NCBI RefSeq assembly: GCF_900456975.1
Contig: NZ_UGYM01000002.1
Span: forward strand, 558,001 to 622,000
DNA from: Shewanella baltica
Lineage (GTDB): Bacteria > Pseudomonadota > Gammaproteobacteria > Enterobacterales > Shewanellaceae
Length of the DNA stretch: 64,000 nucleotides
Direction of reading: 5' to 3'
The notes below the pieces were generated by a model. The model was not told where the DNA came from and ran no database searches. It saw nothing but the letters and a program-made list of their open reading frames with translations. A program made the position numbers and the translations under genes. This document shows positions 35,824 through 45,809 of this stretch, piece by piece (the stretch's first letter is position 1; each line of letters begins with the position of its first letter).

Positions 35824-37488
35824 ATGTCTAAGTTGAGTTTACGCAATAAATTACTATTGCTATCGCTGTTCCCTTTGATCCTCGCATTACTCATATTGAT
35901 GTCGGTTTCCTATTATGTCGAACAAGATGCACTTGCCGCTGAAGTGGTCACTTTTAAAACTAAGCTCGTCGGTGAGCGTAAACAACAAATTAAAGAAGCC
36001 ACCGAAATTGCTGCAGGCATAGTGAATTATCAATTATCGCTAAAAGAGCAAGGCAATGTGAATCAAGCACTCAGAGACATACGTTTCGGTAGTGCAGGTT
36101 ACTTTTTTATGTATGACTCTCAAGGTAAAAATATCTTTCATGCCCTAATCCCAAGTTTAGAAGGGCAAAACAAGATGGATATGACAGATCCCCGCGGCAC
36201 TAAAATTATCGTCGGCCTGCTCGACGCCGCTAAACGTGGCGATGGTAATTTCTCCTACTACTACCAAAAACCCAATACTAATGAGCAGATTGAGAAGATC
36301 AGCTACGCCATGATGATCCCGGGTACAGACTGGATGTTAGGTACGGGCGCCTATATTGATGATATCGATGCCGTTGTTGAGGAATACCGCGCCACAGTGA
36401 CAGAACAAATGGCAGATAAATCCTTCGCCATTTTACTGATAGCACTGTTCCTTACGGGTATTACTGGCTTTATCATCATGATCGCTGCCCACCGTATGGT
36501 CGTGCCAATCAAGAATATGGCCGATAACTTGAATGATATCGCTAAGGGCGAAGGGGATTTAACCAAACGACTCGCCGTAAAAGGGGAGGACGAAATCGCT
36601 CAACTTGGACGTTCCTTTAACCTCTTTGTCGATAAGCTGCAAAATATCATCGGCGATGTGGCGACGGCGACCGCTAAAGTGAAAACAGCGGCTAATGCGA
36701 TTCATGCGCAAACTAAAGTTATGTCGAGTCAGTTAGTCAGTCATAACAATGAAACCGATCAGGTGGTGACGGCGATTACTGAGATGTCGTCCACCGCTAA
36801 CGAAGTAGCAAAAAATACCACTCAAGTGGCTGAGGCGACCCACGCAGCAACGGGTGATGTGGCTAATGCCCAGCGCTGTGTTGATGCTTCGCTGGAAGAG
36901 ATTGCGTCTTTAATGTCGCAAATCAATAATGCGGCGGGCAGTATCAAATCACTCAGCGAGCAATCCCAGAAAATCAACAGCGTACTGTCAGTGATTGGTG
37001 GTATTGCCGAGCAGACCAACCTGTTGGCATTAAACGCCGCCATCGAAGCGGCCCGTGCCGGTGAACAGGGCCGAGGTTTTGCTGTGGTCGCCGATGAGGT
37101 GCGTAACTTAGCCAGCCGCACTCAAGCCAGTACGTTAGAAATCAATGAGATGTTATCGGCATTACATAAGCTAGTGACCCAAGCCGTGAAAGCGATGGAA
37201 GAGAGTCAACAAAGCTGCGTGCGTTCGGTGGATTCTTCTCGCACGATTTCCGACAGTCTGGGTTCAGTGACTTCGGCTGTGACGGCGATTAACGATATGA
37301 GTACCCAAATCGCGGCCGCGGCGACAGAGCAAAGCTCAGTAACTGAAGAAATTAACCGCAACGTGTATGCCATCCAAGAGATTGTGAATGAGCTACTGCA
37401 CTCCAGTGAAGATGCGGCCAGAGTGAGTCTGACGGTATCAGAGGAAGGTATTAACTTAGGTAAATTAGTGGGACAGTTTAGGATTTAA
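35824..37488 (+). CDS. Methyl-accepting chemotaxis protein with sCache-type sensor
   Basis: 554 residues from ATG 35824 (GGAG nine bases upstream; TTG 35809 is the alternative). Transmembrane helix at about 10-31, a periplasmic single-Cache domain ([18 protein letters not shown] ... [36 protein letters not shown]), second helix at about 205-227, HAMP ([28 protein letters not shown]), then the signalling domain with the hairpin tip core [44 protein letters not shown] (split in text: ...[20 protein letters not shown]). sCache domains of this type often bind small organic acids, but the ligand is unknown. Confidence 0.93.
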   Translation: MSKLSLRNKLLLLSLFPLILALLILMSVSYYVEQDALAAEVVTFKTKLVGERKQQIKEATEIAAGIVNYQLSLKEQGNVNQALRDIRFGSAGYFFMYDSQGKNIFHALIPSLEGQNKMDMTDPRGTKIIVGLLDAAKRGDGNFSYYYQKPNTNEQIEKISYAMMIPGTDWMLGTGAYIDDIDAVVEEYRATVTEQMADKSFAILLIALFLTGITGFIIMIAAHRMVVPIKNMADNLNDIAKGEGDLTKRLAVKGEDEIAQLGRSFNLFVDKLQNIIGDVATATAKVKTAANAIHAQTKVMSSQLVSHNNETDQVVTAITEMSSTANEVAKNTTQVAEATHAATGDVANAQRCVDASLEEIASLMSQINNAAGSIKSLSEQSQKINSVLSVIGGIAEQTNLLALNAAIEAARAGEQGRGFAVVADEVRNLASRTQASTLEINEMLSALHKLVTQAVKAMEESQQSCVRSVDSSRTISDSLGSVTSAVTAINDMSTQIAAAATEQSSVTEEINRNVYAIQEIVNELLHSSEDAARVSLTVSEEGINLGKLVGQFRI

Positions 37489-37504
37489 TTACATCAATCT
37501 AAAT

Positions 37505-37537
37505 AAAAAAACGGGAGACTTAAGGTCTCCCGTTTTT
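37505..37537 (+). terminator. Terminator of the chemoreceptor gene
   Basis: Stem ACGGGAGAC (37511-37519) with GTCTCCCGT (37525-37533), A-run before and T-run after, 17 bases after the stop. Both strands have a T-run, so it may also act leftwards. Confidence 0.9.
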
Positions 37538-37578
37538 ATTTGGCTCGTTTATTTTTTAAGCGTTAATTCAGCTGAGTG

Positions 37579-37662
37579 AATTCATCCAAGCTAATTCACT
37601 TTAGACAATTCAAGTAAGCCAATTCACTCTAGTCAATGTACGTTAACCCATTCACCTTAGCT
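37579..37662. repeat. Three 28-bp degenerate tandem repeats
   Basis: Units start at 37579, 37607 and 37635. Shared positions include AATTCA at the start, AGCYAATTCACTYTAG in the middle and end. A partial fourth unit runs into the formate dehydrogenase stop region. Non-coding. Confidence 0.7.
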
Positions 37663-37670
37663 CGTTCGCC

Positions 37671-40600
37671 TTAATCAATCTTCTCGACAACCCGTTCCAC
37701 CCTCACAGAGCAGACCTTATATTCTGGGATAAAGGCCACAGGGTCGAGCGCATTAATGGTGAGTTTATTCGCAGCAGCCTCAACAAAATGGAAGGGCAGG
37801 AATAGCACGCCAGCTTGCGCTCTTTTCGTCACAAAGGCGTCGATTTCAATTTCGCCGCGACGGGTAGTGAGTTTGATTTTATCGCCATTGCCTATGCCGA
37901 GTTGCTCAGCGTCATAGACTGAAATCATTACTTTAGGCGAGCCGAGTAAGTCGAGCCCCGCTGTTTTACGGGTTAAGGTGCCAGTGTGGAACTGTTCCAG
38001 TAAGCGTCCGGTTGAGAGGGTGAGCGGGTACTCACTGCAGGGCATTTCTGCGGGTAAGCGATAACTCACTGGCGTAAACTTGCCTAAACCGCGGGTGAAT
38101 TGGCCTTGGTGCATGATAGGCGTTCCCGGATGGGTTGCATCTGGACAAGGCCATTGAATGCCTTGGGGAATTTTGCCGTCAGCGGCTGCACTTAATCGCT
38201 GCCAAGTAATGCCGCGATATTGTGGTGTTAGCTCATTGATTTCCTGCCAAATCGCTTCTTCATTGGGGTAATCCCAAGCGGCGCCCATCGCATTGGCAAT
38301 GGCTTGAACAATTTGCCAGTCGGGCAGGGCTTCACCTGGCGGTAACAGGGCTTGTTCGAGTCGCTGTACTCGCCGTTCTGTATTAGTGAAATGACCGCGT
38401 TTTTCGACAAAGGCTGCGGCGGGCAGAACCACATCGGCAAGCTCGGCGGTTTCAGTGAGGAAGATATCCTGCACCACTAAAAAGTCGATAGCGTTAAGGG
38501 CCCTAAGCACATGGGCTTGGTCAGGATCGCTCAATACAGGGTTTTCGCCCATGACATACAAAGCCTTGATTTTCCCTTTGGAAATATCATGCATCATGTG
38601 GGTTGCAGTTACGCCAATTTCTCCCGATAACGGCGTTTGCCAATGTGCCTCGAAACGCATTCTGGCATGAATGTCGGTGACTTTTTGGTAGCCACTGAAG
38701 AAGTTGGGTAGTGCGCCCATGTCGCAGGCACCTTGCACATTACTTTGCCCCCGCAGTGGGTTAATCCCCGCACCCTCAACCCCAATATTGCCGCACAGAA
38801 GTTGTAGATTGGATATGGCGGTGACATTGTCGTGTCCCGTCGTGTGCTGGGTAATGCCCATAGCATAGTAGATTGCGGTTTTTTCGGCCTTGCCTATGGT
38901 GCGGGCGATACAGGCGATATCTTCGGCTTTAACGCCGGTTATCAAGGCCGCGTTTTCTAGGCTGTAATCTGCTTTTGCGAGTTCAGCGTAGAGGGCATCC
39001 ACGCCTTCGGTGCGTGCGGCGATGTAGCTTTTATCCTGCCAGTTGTTGCGGATGATTTCCGCCATAATCGCATTGAGTAGCATGACGTCAGTGCCGGGTC
39101 TGTGGGCGACATAGAGCTGTGCACTGTCGGCAATGGCGACACGTTTAGGATCGGCCACCATTAATTTTGCACCATGCAAAGCCACGGCTTGTTTGATTTT
39201 CGAGGCAATGATCGGGTGGGCGCTGCTGGTGTCTGAGCCTATGATAAAAATCACATCCGATGCTTGAATGCTCGGAATGTCATTGGTCATAGCGCCACTA
39301 CCAATACTCTGCTGCAGGCCTGTGACAGTGGATGAATGACACAGACGGGCGCAATGGTCGATGTTGTTGGTGCCGAGTATGCTTCTGACAAATTTTTGCA
39401 GCAGGAAGTTTTCTTCATTGGTGGCTTTTGCCGAGGCCAAGCTTGCCAGTGCATTACTGCCATGTTGCTGTTTTATTTGCTGTAAATGTTCGGTCACATA
39501 GGCGATGGCTTCAGGCCAACTACTTGGCGTGAGCTGACCATCTTTACGAATGAGTGGCGTGGTGAGGCGTTTTTCACTGTGAAGAAAATCGAAGCCAAAT
39601 CGCCCTTTGACACAGAGCATGCCTTGGTTAACCACAGACTCTTTGTTGCCCTCGATATGACGGATCTGATTAGTGCTGGCATCAATTTTAAGGTCAAGCC
39701 GACAGCCTACGCCGCAATAGGTACAAATCGTTGAGGCGGTTTTGAGTGGCGTTTCATCGCCTTGGCGTTTATCCCGCGCATCGACGAGCGCGCCTGTTGG
39801 GCAAACCTGCACACAGTTACCGCATTGCACACATTTGCTGTCGGCCATGCTGGCGCTAAAGCCGACTCTCGGTGCGCGGCGTTCGATGGTTTCGCTTAGG
39901 TCTTGCGGCAGTGCTTGATAGGAATCATGGGCAAATTGAATCGCACAATGGCCACTCTGCAACTGGCACACATCAACGCACTTACCGCAGCTAATACAGC
40001 GATTCGCATCAAATTGAATGAACGGACTCGATTTATCGACCGAAAACTTGCGCGCGCTTTGAGTGCTGAGTGACTTAGGTTCGACATGGTAGTCGGTCGC
40101 ATAGTCCCTTAATTTACAATCCGTATTAGCTTGGCAGGCGCATTCAAGGCAGCGCGCTGCTTCTTGCATGGCGGCATCGGGGGCAAAGCCCAGCTCGACT
40201 TCGCCGTAATTGAGTAAACGCTGCACCGCACTCAGCTCGGGCATGGTTAAACGGGCTTTACGCGGTACGGCGGGATAAAGATCGGTTGCGGGCAAGTTTT
40301 GTGTCACCGCTTTGCTGATGGCTCTAGCGGAATTAAATGCATCGGCATGCAGATCGCAACTTAAGCCTTGTTTGAGTAATTTATCTATGGCGATGGCGGC
40401 TTTATGACCATCACCTATGGCGGCAACTGCGGTGGCAGGACCGCGGCGCGCATCCCCCACCACAAAGAGCTTTTCAACCCCGGACGACATAGTGTGCTCG
40501 CAGCCAATAAAGGTATTCCAGCGGCTAAGGGCAAGTGTACCTTGGCTTAAAGGACTGGCGGGATCTTGCATAAAACTCAGGTCGGGAGTTTGCGATACTG

Positions 40601-41948
40601 CGGCTATTACAGTATCAAAATCTTGGGTAAAGGTTTCACCGGTATCAACGGGAGCGCGTCTGCCCGAGGCATCGGCTTCGCCGAGCGCCATTTTGGCAAA
40701 GGTGACTGCGTGGACTCTGCCTTGCGTATCGCTATGGTTTTCAATTGGGTTGGTTAAGAAATGAAATTTCACCCCTTCGACTTCAGCCTCGTGTACTTCG
40801 TAAGCTTCGGCGGGCATTTCTGCGCGGGTGCGGCGGTAAATTAAGGTGACATCGCAGCCTTCACGCACCGCAGTGCGGGCGCAATCGATAGCCGTATTGC
40901 CGCCACCAATGACGGCGACTTTTTTGCCCAGTACGAGTGTCTGGTCGAGGCAATGATCTTTCAAGTAATCAACGCCTAAATAACAACCTTTGAGCGTGCT
41001 GCCGGGATAATCCATAGGCACGGCTTTTTGGGCGCCGATCGCAAGGCAGACGGCATCGAAATCTTCAACTAATTGATTTAAATGCACCTCATGGCCGAGG
41101 CGCATTTCTGTGTGTATGGTTAAGCCGTTATGGCACAAGAGTTCGATTTCTTTATCGAGTATCGCCTTAGGTAAACGATACTCAGGAATGCCATAGCGCA
41201 GCCAGCCACCTGCCTGTGGCATAGCTTCGAATATCTCAACGCTATGGCCTTGGTTTGATAAGTAATATCCTGCACTTAATCCTGCTGGGCCCGCCCCAAT
41301 AATCGCGACTTTTTTGCCCGTGTCGGCTTGGCGTGGCGGCACATAACTCGTGCCGCCCTTTTCGCCATCGGCTAAATCAAGATCGGCGGCGTGGCGTTTG
41401 AGTTGACGAATAGCGATGGGCTCATCGACTAGCCCACGTCGACATTGCGCCTCACAAAAAGCGGGGCAAACTCGGCCAATAGATAGCGGCAGTGGCAAGG
41501 TTTGTTTAATGACTTTAACGGCTTCGGTATGGTTGCCTTGGGCGATGTGATACAGGTAACTCTGCACATCGACGCCCGCAGGGCATGCTTGTTGGCAGGG
41601 GGCTTCGCAATCGGCAAAATGATCGCTCAAGATTTCAGTTAGCGCTTGTTTGCGTTGTAGACTTAACCATTCGGACTGAGTTATTACCCGCATGCCCGTT
41701 TCGATAGGCGTTTCGCAGGCGCGTACGCAGCGCAAACTGGCATCGGCATTTTCAATTTGGACGACACACAAATTGCAGGCTTGCTTGTCTGCTTGTGCGT
41801 GAGTGTGTGCATGAGTGCCTAATTGCTGCGAGGCCGCGCTGGGATCACATAAGCTGGGTATGGCTATGCCCGCGGCATGTGCCACTTGCAGTAGGTTATC
41901 GGTCGGGTTAACCGACAACACTTGGTCATCAATTCGAAGTTCTATCAT
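37671..41948 (-). CDS. Single-chain formate dehydrogenase, alpha subunit fused to a GltD-like flavin domain
   Basis: 1425 residues from ATG 41948 (AAGG about 11 bases upstream; the frame is open 47 codons further without support). Order: [2Fe-2S] ferredoxin domain with cysteines in SLCDPSA, CNLC and RCVRAC; a GltD/DPYD-type [4Fe-4S] domain (CEAPCQQACPAGV, CPAFCEAQCRRG); FAD motif IIGAGPAG near 212; NAD(P) motif VIGGGNTAID; two ferredoxin clusters near 653 and 708 (CISCGKC, CVQCGNC); then the Mo-bisMGD domain (CTYCGVGC near 743, CVKGRFG). The catalytic residue at the Sec/Cys position is C870 (RLCHSSTV), so cysteine, not selenocysteine. It probably oxidises formate and passes electrons through iron-sulfur clusters to flavin and NAD(P). 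No fdhD or partner subunit adjoins. Confidence 0.9.
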   Translation of the reverse strand: MIELRIDDQVLSVNPTDNLLQVAHAAGIAIPSLCDPSAASQQLGTHAHTHAQADKQACNLCVVQIENADASLRCVRACETPIETGMRVITQSEWLSLQRKQALTEILSDHFADCEAPCQQACPAGVDVQSYLYHIAQGNHTEAVKVIKQTLPLPLSIGRVCPAFCEAQCRRGLVDEPIAIRQLKRHAADLDLADGEKGGTSYVPPRQADTGKKVAIIGAGPAGLSAGYYLSNQGHSVEIFEAMPQAGGWLRYGIPEYRLPKAILDKEIELLCHNGLTIHTEMRLGHEVHLNQLVEDFDAVCLAIGAQKAVPMDYPGSTLKGCYLGVDYLKDHCLDQTLVLGKKVAVIGGGNTAIDCARTAVREGCDVTLIYRRTRAEMPAEAYEVHEAEVEGVKFHFLTNPIENHSDTQGRVHAVTFAKMALGEADASGRRAPVDTGETFTQDFDTVIAAVSQTPDLSFMQDPASPLSQGTLALSRWNTFIGCEHTMSSGVEKLFVVGDARRGPATAVAAIGDGHKAAIAIDKLLKQGLSCDLHADAFNSARAISKAVTQNLPATDLYPAVPRKARLTMPELSAVQRLLNYGEVELGFAPDAAMQEAARCLECACQANTDCKLRDYATDYHVEPKSLSTQSARKFSVDKSSPFIQFDANRCISCGKCVDVCQLQSGHCAIQFAHDSYQALPQDLSETIERRAPRVGFSASMADSKCVQCGNCVQVCPTGALVDARDKRQGDETPLKTASTICTYCGVGCRLDLKIDASTNQIRHIEGNKESVVNQGMLCVKGRFGFDFLHSEKRLTTPLIRKDGQLTPSSWPEAIAYVTEHLQQIKQQHGSNALASLASAKATNEENFLLQKFVRSILGTNNIDHCARLCHSSTVTGLQQSIGSGAMTNDIPSIQASDVIFIIGSDTSSAHPIIASKIKQAVALHGAKLMVADPKRVAIADSAQLYVAHRPGTDVMLLNAIMAEIIRNNWQDKSYIAARTEGVDALYAELAKADYSLENAALITGVKAEDIACIARTIGKAEKTAIYYAMGITQHTTGHDNVTAISNLQLLCGNIGVEGAGINPLRGQSNVQGACDMGALPNFFSGYQKVTDIHARMRFEAHWQTPLSGEIGVTATHMMHDISKGKIKALYVMGENPVLSDPDQAHVLRALNAIDFLVVQDIFLTETAELADVVLPAAAFVEKRGHFTNTERRVQRLEQALLPPGEALPDWQIVQAIANAMGAAWDYPNEEAIWQEINELTPQYRGITWQRLSAAADGKIPQGIQWPCPDATHPGTPIMHQGQFTRGLGKFTPVSYRLPAEMPCSEYPLTLSTGRLLEQFHTGTLTRKTAGLDLLGSPKVMISVYDAEQLGIGNGDKIKLTTRRGEIEIDAFVTKRAQAGVLFLPFHFVEAAANKLTINALDPVAFIPEYKVCSVRVERVVEKID

Positions 41949-42487
41949 CCCATGGCCTTTTTTATATGTAGGGTGCTTAGCTGCTATAGCGCGGGGCTGC
42001 AGGCTTAGGTTGCTTCGAGTATACCTAGACAGCTTTAGAAGACGCTTATGAGCGAGGGAAGTTTGCAGCAGAATTGCAGCTTGAATCACAAACCTTGTGC
42101 AGACTGTGCGCTGATGAATGTTTGTTCGAATTGAGCTGTGATTAGGTTGGTGGTATTTGGGCTTTTTAGTGGTAATTTCATTGATATTACGAATGTTTTC
42201 TTGGCAGGTAAGTGGTACTTTGGGTCGCGTTTGGCCTACTGAATCACTTAGCTTGGCTAAATTTAAGTAAGATCACAGTCTTAAGTCAGCGCTTTTTGTT
42301 AGTCTCGGCTGTGGTAATGTGGTCTTTTAGGCCGGAAAATAATCCTCGTTATCCCATTTAATGAACAGTGCCCCCCTAGGTTTACCAGTCTGGTTAGGTT
42401 AAAATGCGCGGTTGCAAATACTGTTAATCACTGCCTCTTTTAGTGGAAGATCAATTAAAGCGGCCAAATAAAGAAAGTTGAAAATTC
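41949..42487. other. Divergent intergenic region formate dehydrogenase / prfB
   Basis: About 540 bases without a supported gene. It should contain the leftward formate dehydrogenase promoter and the rightward prfB promoter. I saw no clear operator or leader structure. Confidence 0.5.
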
Positions 42488-43586
42488 ATGTTTGAAGTTA
42501 ATCCAGTAAAATTCAAAATTAAGGAGCTTGCCGAGCGCACGCAGCTTCTTAGGGGGTATCTTTGACTACGATGCCAAAAATGAGCGTCTAGAAGAAGTTA
42601 CCCGTGAGCTTGAAAGTTCAGAAGTGTGGAACGACCCAGAGCGCGCCCAAGCCTTAGGCAAAGAGCGCGCCAGCCTAGAAGCTGTGGTCAAAACCATAGA
42701 CGATATGGACTCAGGTCTTGAAGATGTTGAAGGCTTACTCGAGCTGGCTATTGAAGAGGAAGACGAAGACACTTTCAACGAAACCAGTAAAGAGCTGGAT
42801 TATCTCGAAAGCCGCCTTGCCGATCTCGAATTCCGCCGCATGTTCTCCGGCCCGCAAGATGCGTCAAACTGTTATTTAGACATTCAGTCTGGCAGTGGTG
42901 GTACCGAAGCCCAAGATTGGGCCAACATGGTGCTGCGTATGTACCTGCGTTGGGGCGAAGCCCATGGTTTTAGCCCAGAGTTGATGGAAGTGACCGATGG
43001 TGACGTGGCCGGTATTAAAGGCGCGACCATTAAGTTCACTGGCGAATATGCGTTCGGTTGGTTACGTACCGAAACGGGCGTGCATCGCTTAGTGCGTAAG
43101 TCGCCATTCGACTCATCGGGTCGTCGCCATACGTCATTCTGCTCTGTGTTCGTTTATCCAGAAATCGACGACGATATTACTATCGATATCAACCCATCGG
43201 ATCTGCGTATCGACACTTACCGCGCATCGGGCGCGGGTGGTCAGCACGTTAACAAAACAGAATCGGCGATTCGTATTACCCACTTACCGACTAACACAGT
43301 CGTGCAGTGTCAGAACGACCGTTCACAGCACAAGAACAAAGATGCTGCGATGAAGCAGCTGAAAGCAAAACTGTTTGAGTTAGAAATGCTCAAACAAAAT
43401 GCCGACAAACAGGCCGCTGAAGACGCTAAGTCTGATATCGGCTGGGGCAGTCAAATTCGCTCTTATGTATTAGACGATGCCCGCATTAAAGACTTACGCA
43501 CAGGCGTTGAAAACCGTAGCACTCAAGCGGTACTCGATGGCGATCTGGATAAGTTTATCGAAGCCAGTTTGAAATCTGGGCTGTAA
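42488..43586 (+). CDS. prfB: Peptide chain release factor 2 (RF2), programmed +1 frameshift
   Basis: Release factor for UGA and UAA stops. ATG 42488 opens a 25-codon frame ([19 protein letters not shown]...) that meets TGA at 42563-42565; translation must slip +1 at CTT-T, then read GAC (42564) to the stop at 43586. Total 365 residues, same as E. coli. The tripeptide anticodon SPF (VRKSPFDSS) identifies RF2 and GGQ (SGAGGQHVN) is the catalytic motif. Both are present. RF2 shortage increases frameshifting and so restores its own level. lysS follows after 28 bases, as in E. coli. Confidence 0.97.
42551..42566 (+). promoter_or_regulatory. prfB programmed frameshift signal
   Basis: AGGGGG (internal Shine-Dalgarno, 42551-42556), TATCTT, then TGA C. 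Identical in layout to the E. coli prfB site: the Shine-Dalgarno lies three bases before the slippery CTT, and TGA is followed by C, a weak termination context. Confidence 0.95.
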
Positions 43587-43614
43587 TTAATTCAAGGTAT
43601 AGACGAGAAATAAG

Positions 43615-45117
43615 ATGACTGAACAAGTAATTGATGAGAACAAACTGATCGCCGAGCGCCGTGCCAAGCTAGAAAGCATCCGCCCAAACTGTAGTGCTAA
43701 TGCGCATCCAAATACCTTCCGTCGCACCCATAAAGCGGCTGAACTGCAAGCACAGTATGGTCAAAACACTAAAGAAGAACTCGAAGCCTTAGGTTTTAAG
43801 ACCAGCATCGCTGGCCGCATTATGGCAAAACGTGGTCCTTTCTTAGTGATCCAAGACGTGTCTGGCCGTATTCAAGCCTATGCTGAAAAAAGCGTACAAG
43901 CTGACTTGAAAGAGCGTTTTCAAGGTCTGGATATCGGTGACATTATCGGTGTAACGGGTCAGCTGCATTTGTCTGGCAAAGGCGACTTATACGTCAACAT
44001 GGAACAGTACGAGCTACTGACCAAGGCGCTGCGTCCATTGCCTGCGGACTATTATGGTCTAGCCGATCAAGAAATGCGCTACCGTCAACGTTACGTGGAT
44101 CTGATCGTTAACGAAGATTCGCGCAATGCCTTTATCATGCGTTCTAAAGTGGTTTCTGCAATCCGTAACTTCATGATCAAAAAAGAGTTCATGGAAGTTG
44201 AAACCCCTATGATGCATGTGATCCCTGGTGGTGCTTCGGCCCGTCCTTTCATCACTCATCACAACGCCTTAGACATGCCAATGTACCTGCGTATCGCGCC
44301 AGAATTATATCTGAAGCGTTTAGTGGTTGGTGGTTTTGAGCGTGTGTTCGAAATCAACCGTAACTTCCGTAACGAAGGTCTGTCGCCACGTCATAACCCA
44401 GAATTCACTATGATGGAATTCTATATGGCTTATGCAGACTACAAAGATCTGATGGACTTAACCGAAGAAATGCTCAGCTCGATTGCTATCGAACTGCTTG
44501 GCAGTGCGCAAATGCCATACGGCGAGCACACAGTTGATTTCGGCGGCCCATACGCACGTTTAAGCATGTTAGAAGCGATTCAGAAGTACAATCCTGATAA
44601 CGCGACCATCCAAGCTATGACCTATGAGCAAGTGAAAGATGTTGAATTCATGCGCGATCTAGCGAAAAGCTTAGGTATGAAGATTGAGAAGTTCTGGACT
44701 TGTGGTCAGCTGCTTGAAGAAATCTTCGGTGAAACCGCTGAATGGCAATTGATGCAACCGACCTTCATCACAGGTTATCCAGCGGACATTTCACCACTGG
44801 CACGTCGTAACGATGACAACCATTTCATCACTGACCGTTTCGAATTCTTCATCGGTGGCCGCGAAGTGGCTAACGGCTTTAGCGAGCTGAACGATGCTGA
44901 AGATCAAGACAACCGCTTTAAAGCGCAGGTTGACGCGAAAGATGCCGGCGACGATGAAGCAATGTTCTACGATGCAGACTATATCACTGCACTAGAGCAC
45001 GGTTTACCACCAACGGCAGGTCAAGGTATTGGTATCGACCGTTTAGTGATGTTGTTCACTAACACTCATACTATCCGTGACGTGATCCTGTTCCCAGCGA
45101 TGCGCCCACAGGCGTAA
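43615..45117 (+). CDS. lysS: Lysyl-tRNA synthetase, class II
   Basis: 500 residues. N-terminal OB-fold for the anticodon ([23 protein letters not shown]), class II catalytic core with motif 1 ([21 protein letters not shown]), motif 2 ([20 protein letters not shown]) and motif 3 ([18 protein letters not shown]). It charges tRNA(Lys) in the cytoplasm. Close to prfB (28 bases) and probably co-transcribed. A strong terminator follows at 45261. Confidence 0.96.
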   Translation: MTEQVIDENKLIAERRAKLESIRPNCSANAHPNTFRRTHKAAELQAQYGQNTKEELEALGFKTSIAGRIMAKRGPFLVIQDVSGRIQAYAEKSVQADLKERFQGLDIGDIIGVTGQLHLSGKGDLYVNMEQYELLTKALRPLPADYYGLADQEMRYRQRYVDLIVNEDSRNAFIMRSKVVSAIRNFMIKKEFMEVETPMMHVIPGGASARPFITHHNALDMPMYLRIAPELYLKRLVVGGFERVFEINRNFRNEGLSPRHNPEFTMMEFYMAYADYKDLMDLTEEMLSSIAIELLGSAQMPYGEHTVDFGGPYARLSMLEAIQKYNPDNATIQAMTYEQVKDVEFMRDLAKSLGMKIEKFWTCGQLLEEIFGETAEWQLMQPTFITGYPADISPLARRNDDNHFITDRFEFFIGGREVANGFSELNDAEDQDNRFKAQVDAKDAGDDEAMFYDADYITALEHGLPPTAGQGIGIDRLVMLFTNTHTIRDVILFPAMRPQA

Positions 45118-45260
45118 TGCAGTCGAACAAGGCATTTTGTTGAACATCTTGTTGTATTAGCTCTTAGCCACGCGACTTTTAGTAAGTCGTAACAGGTTAA
45201 GTTTGCAGTGATTGATTTAGGTATAACTAAACCATCACAGTGATGAATGCCCCCTAAAAG

Positions 45261-45286
45261 AACCAGCCATTTGGCTGGTTTTTTGT
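45261..45286 (+). terminator. Terminator of prfB-lysS
   Basis: Perfect stem AACCAGCC (45261-45268) with GGCTGGTT (45273-45280), followed by six T. Confidence 0.88.
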
Positions 45287-45596
45287 TTTCTAAAATAGCT
45301 AAAAATGATGCATGCTAGAGTCGAGCTATTAGCGACCTAAAAATAGGTTAGATGAACATCATCAAGTGGCATGTGAGTTTCAGGTTGTGGCTATCGATTG
45401 TAGTGTAGATTGCGGGTTTAGTTTGTGAGTGTCGATTGTGGCTTTAACTTGGGGGTTCATATTGGGATGTCAGGAAAAACTCGCCACGCTGCAGGCATCC
45501 AGTCGCCAGTTACACACGATATTGGCTGTGTTCATTTCATTATTGGTAGAGAAGATTTACGGGAAGACCTAGGGTGAAGGGGTTAAGACGCGGCAA
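45287..45596. other. Gene-poor stretch before cstA with degenerate repeats
   Basis: Loose copies of TCGATTGTGGCTTTA appear near 45393, 45406 and 45432. A 36-codon plus-strand frame from ATG 45467 ends at TGA near 45577; I cannot support it as a gene. No transfer RNA or other RNA recognised. Confidence 0.4.
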
Positions 45597-45773
45597 TCAG
45601 TGAATGCCAAAATAGCAGGCTACATCACTGACGTTATAAACAGTACGATGAACTATTTTTAAACGCATTTCTTCACCTAGACCCACTCCTTTGGCTGTTT
45701 CAGATAATCAACCCGACATTAGTCTAATAGGGTGTTGCTTGACCTCAGTAGCTAACTCAATGAAACTCTCCAT
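45597..45773 (-). pseudogene. Short leftward frame with ideal RBS, broken by one TGA
   Basis: ATG 45773 has an almost perfect Shine-Dalgarno (AGGAGGTGA, 45786-45778). It encodes MESFIELATEVKQHPIRLMSG, then TGA (45710-45708), then 36 open codons LSETAKGVGLGEE, MRLKIVHRTVYNVSDVACYFGIH and TGA. The part MRLKIVHR...VSDVACYFGIH looks like the first helix-turn-helix of IS481-like transposases, so a transposase fragment is possible. Alternatively a real 21-residue peptide. It lies only 36 bases before cstA, on the other strand. Confidence 0.35.
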
Positions 45774-45809
45774 TAAATCACCTCCTACTAAAGTATGGAT
45801 AATTAAATA

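Noticed and set aside
39339..39341. Selenocysteine in the formate dehydrogenase
   Set aside because: The codon at the catalytic position is TGT (cysteine).
45467..45577. 36-codon plus-strand frame before cstA
   Set aside because: No good RBS and no similarity I recognise; only mentioned in the region note.
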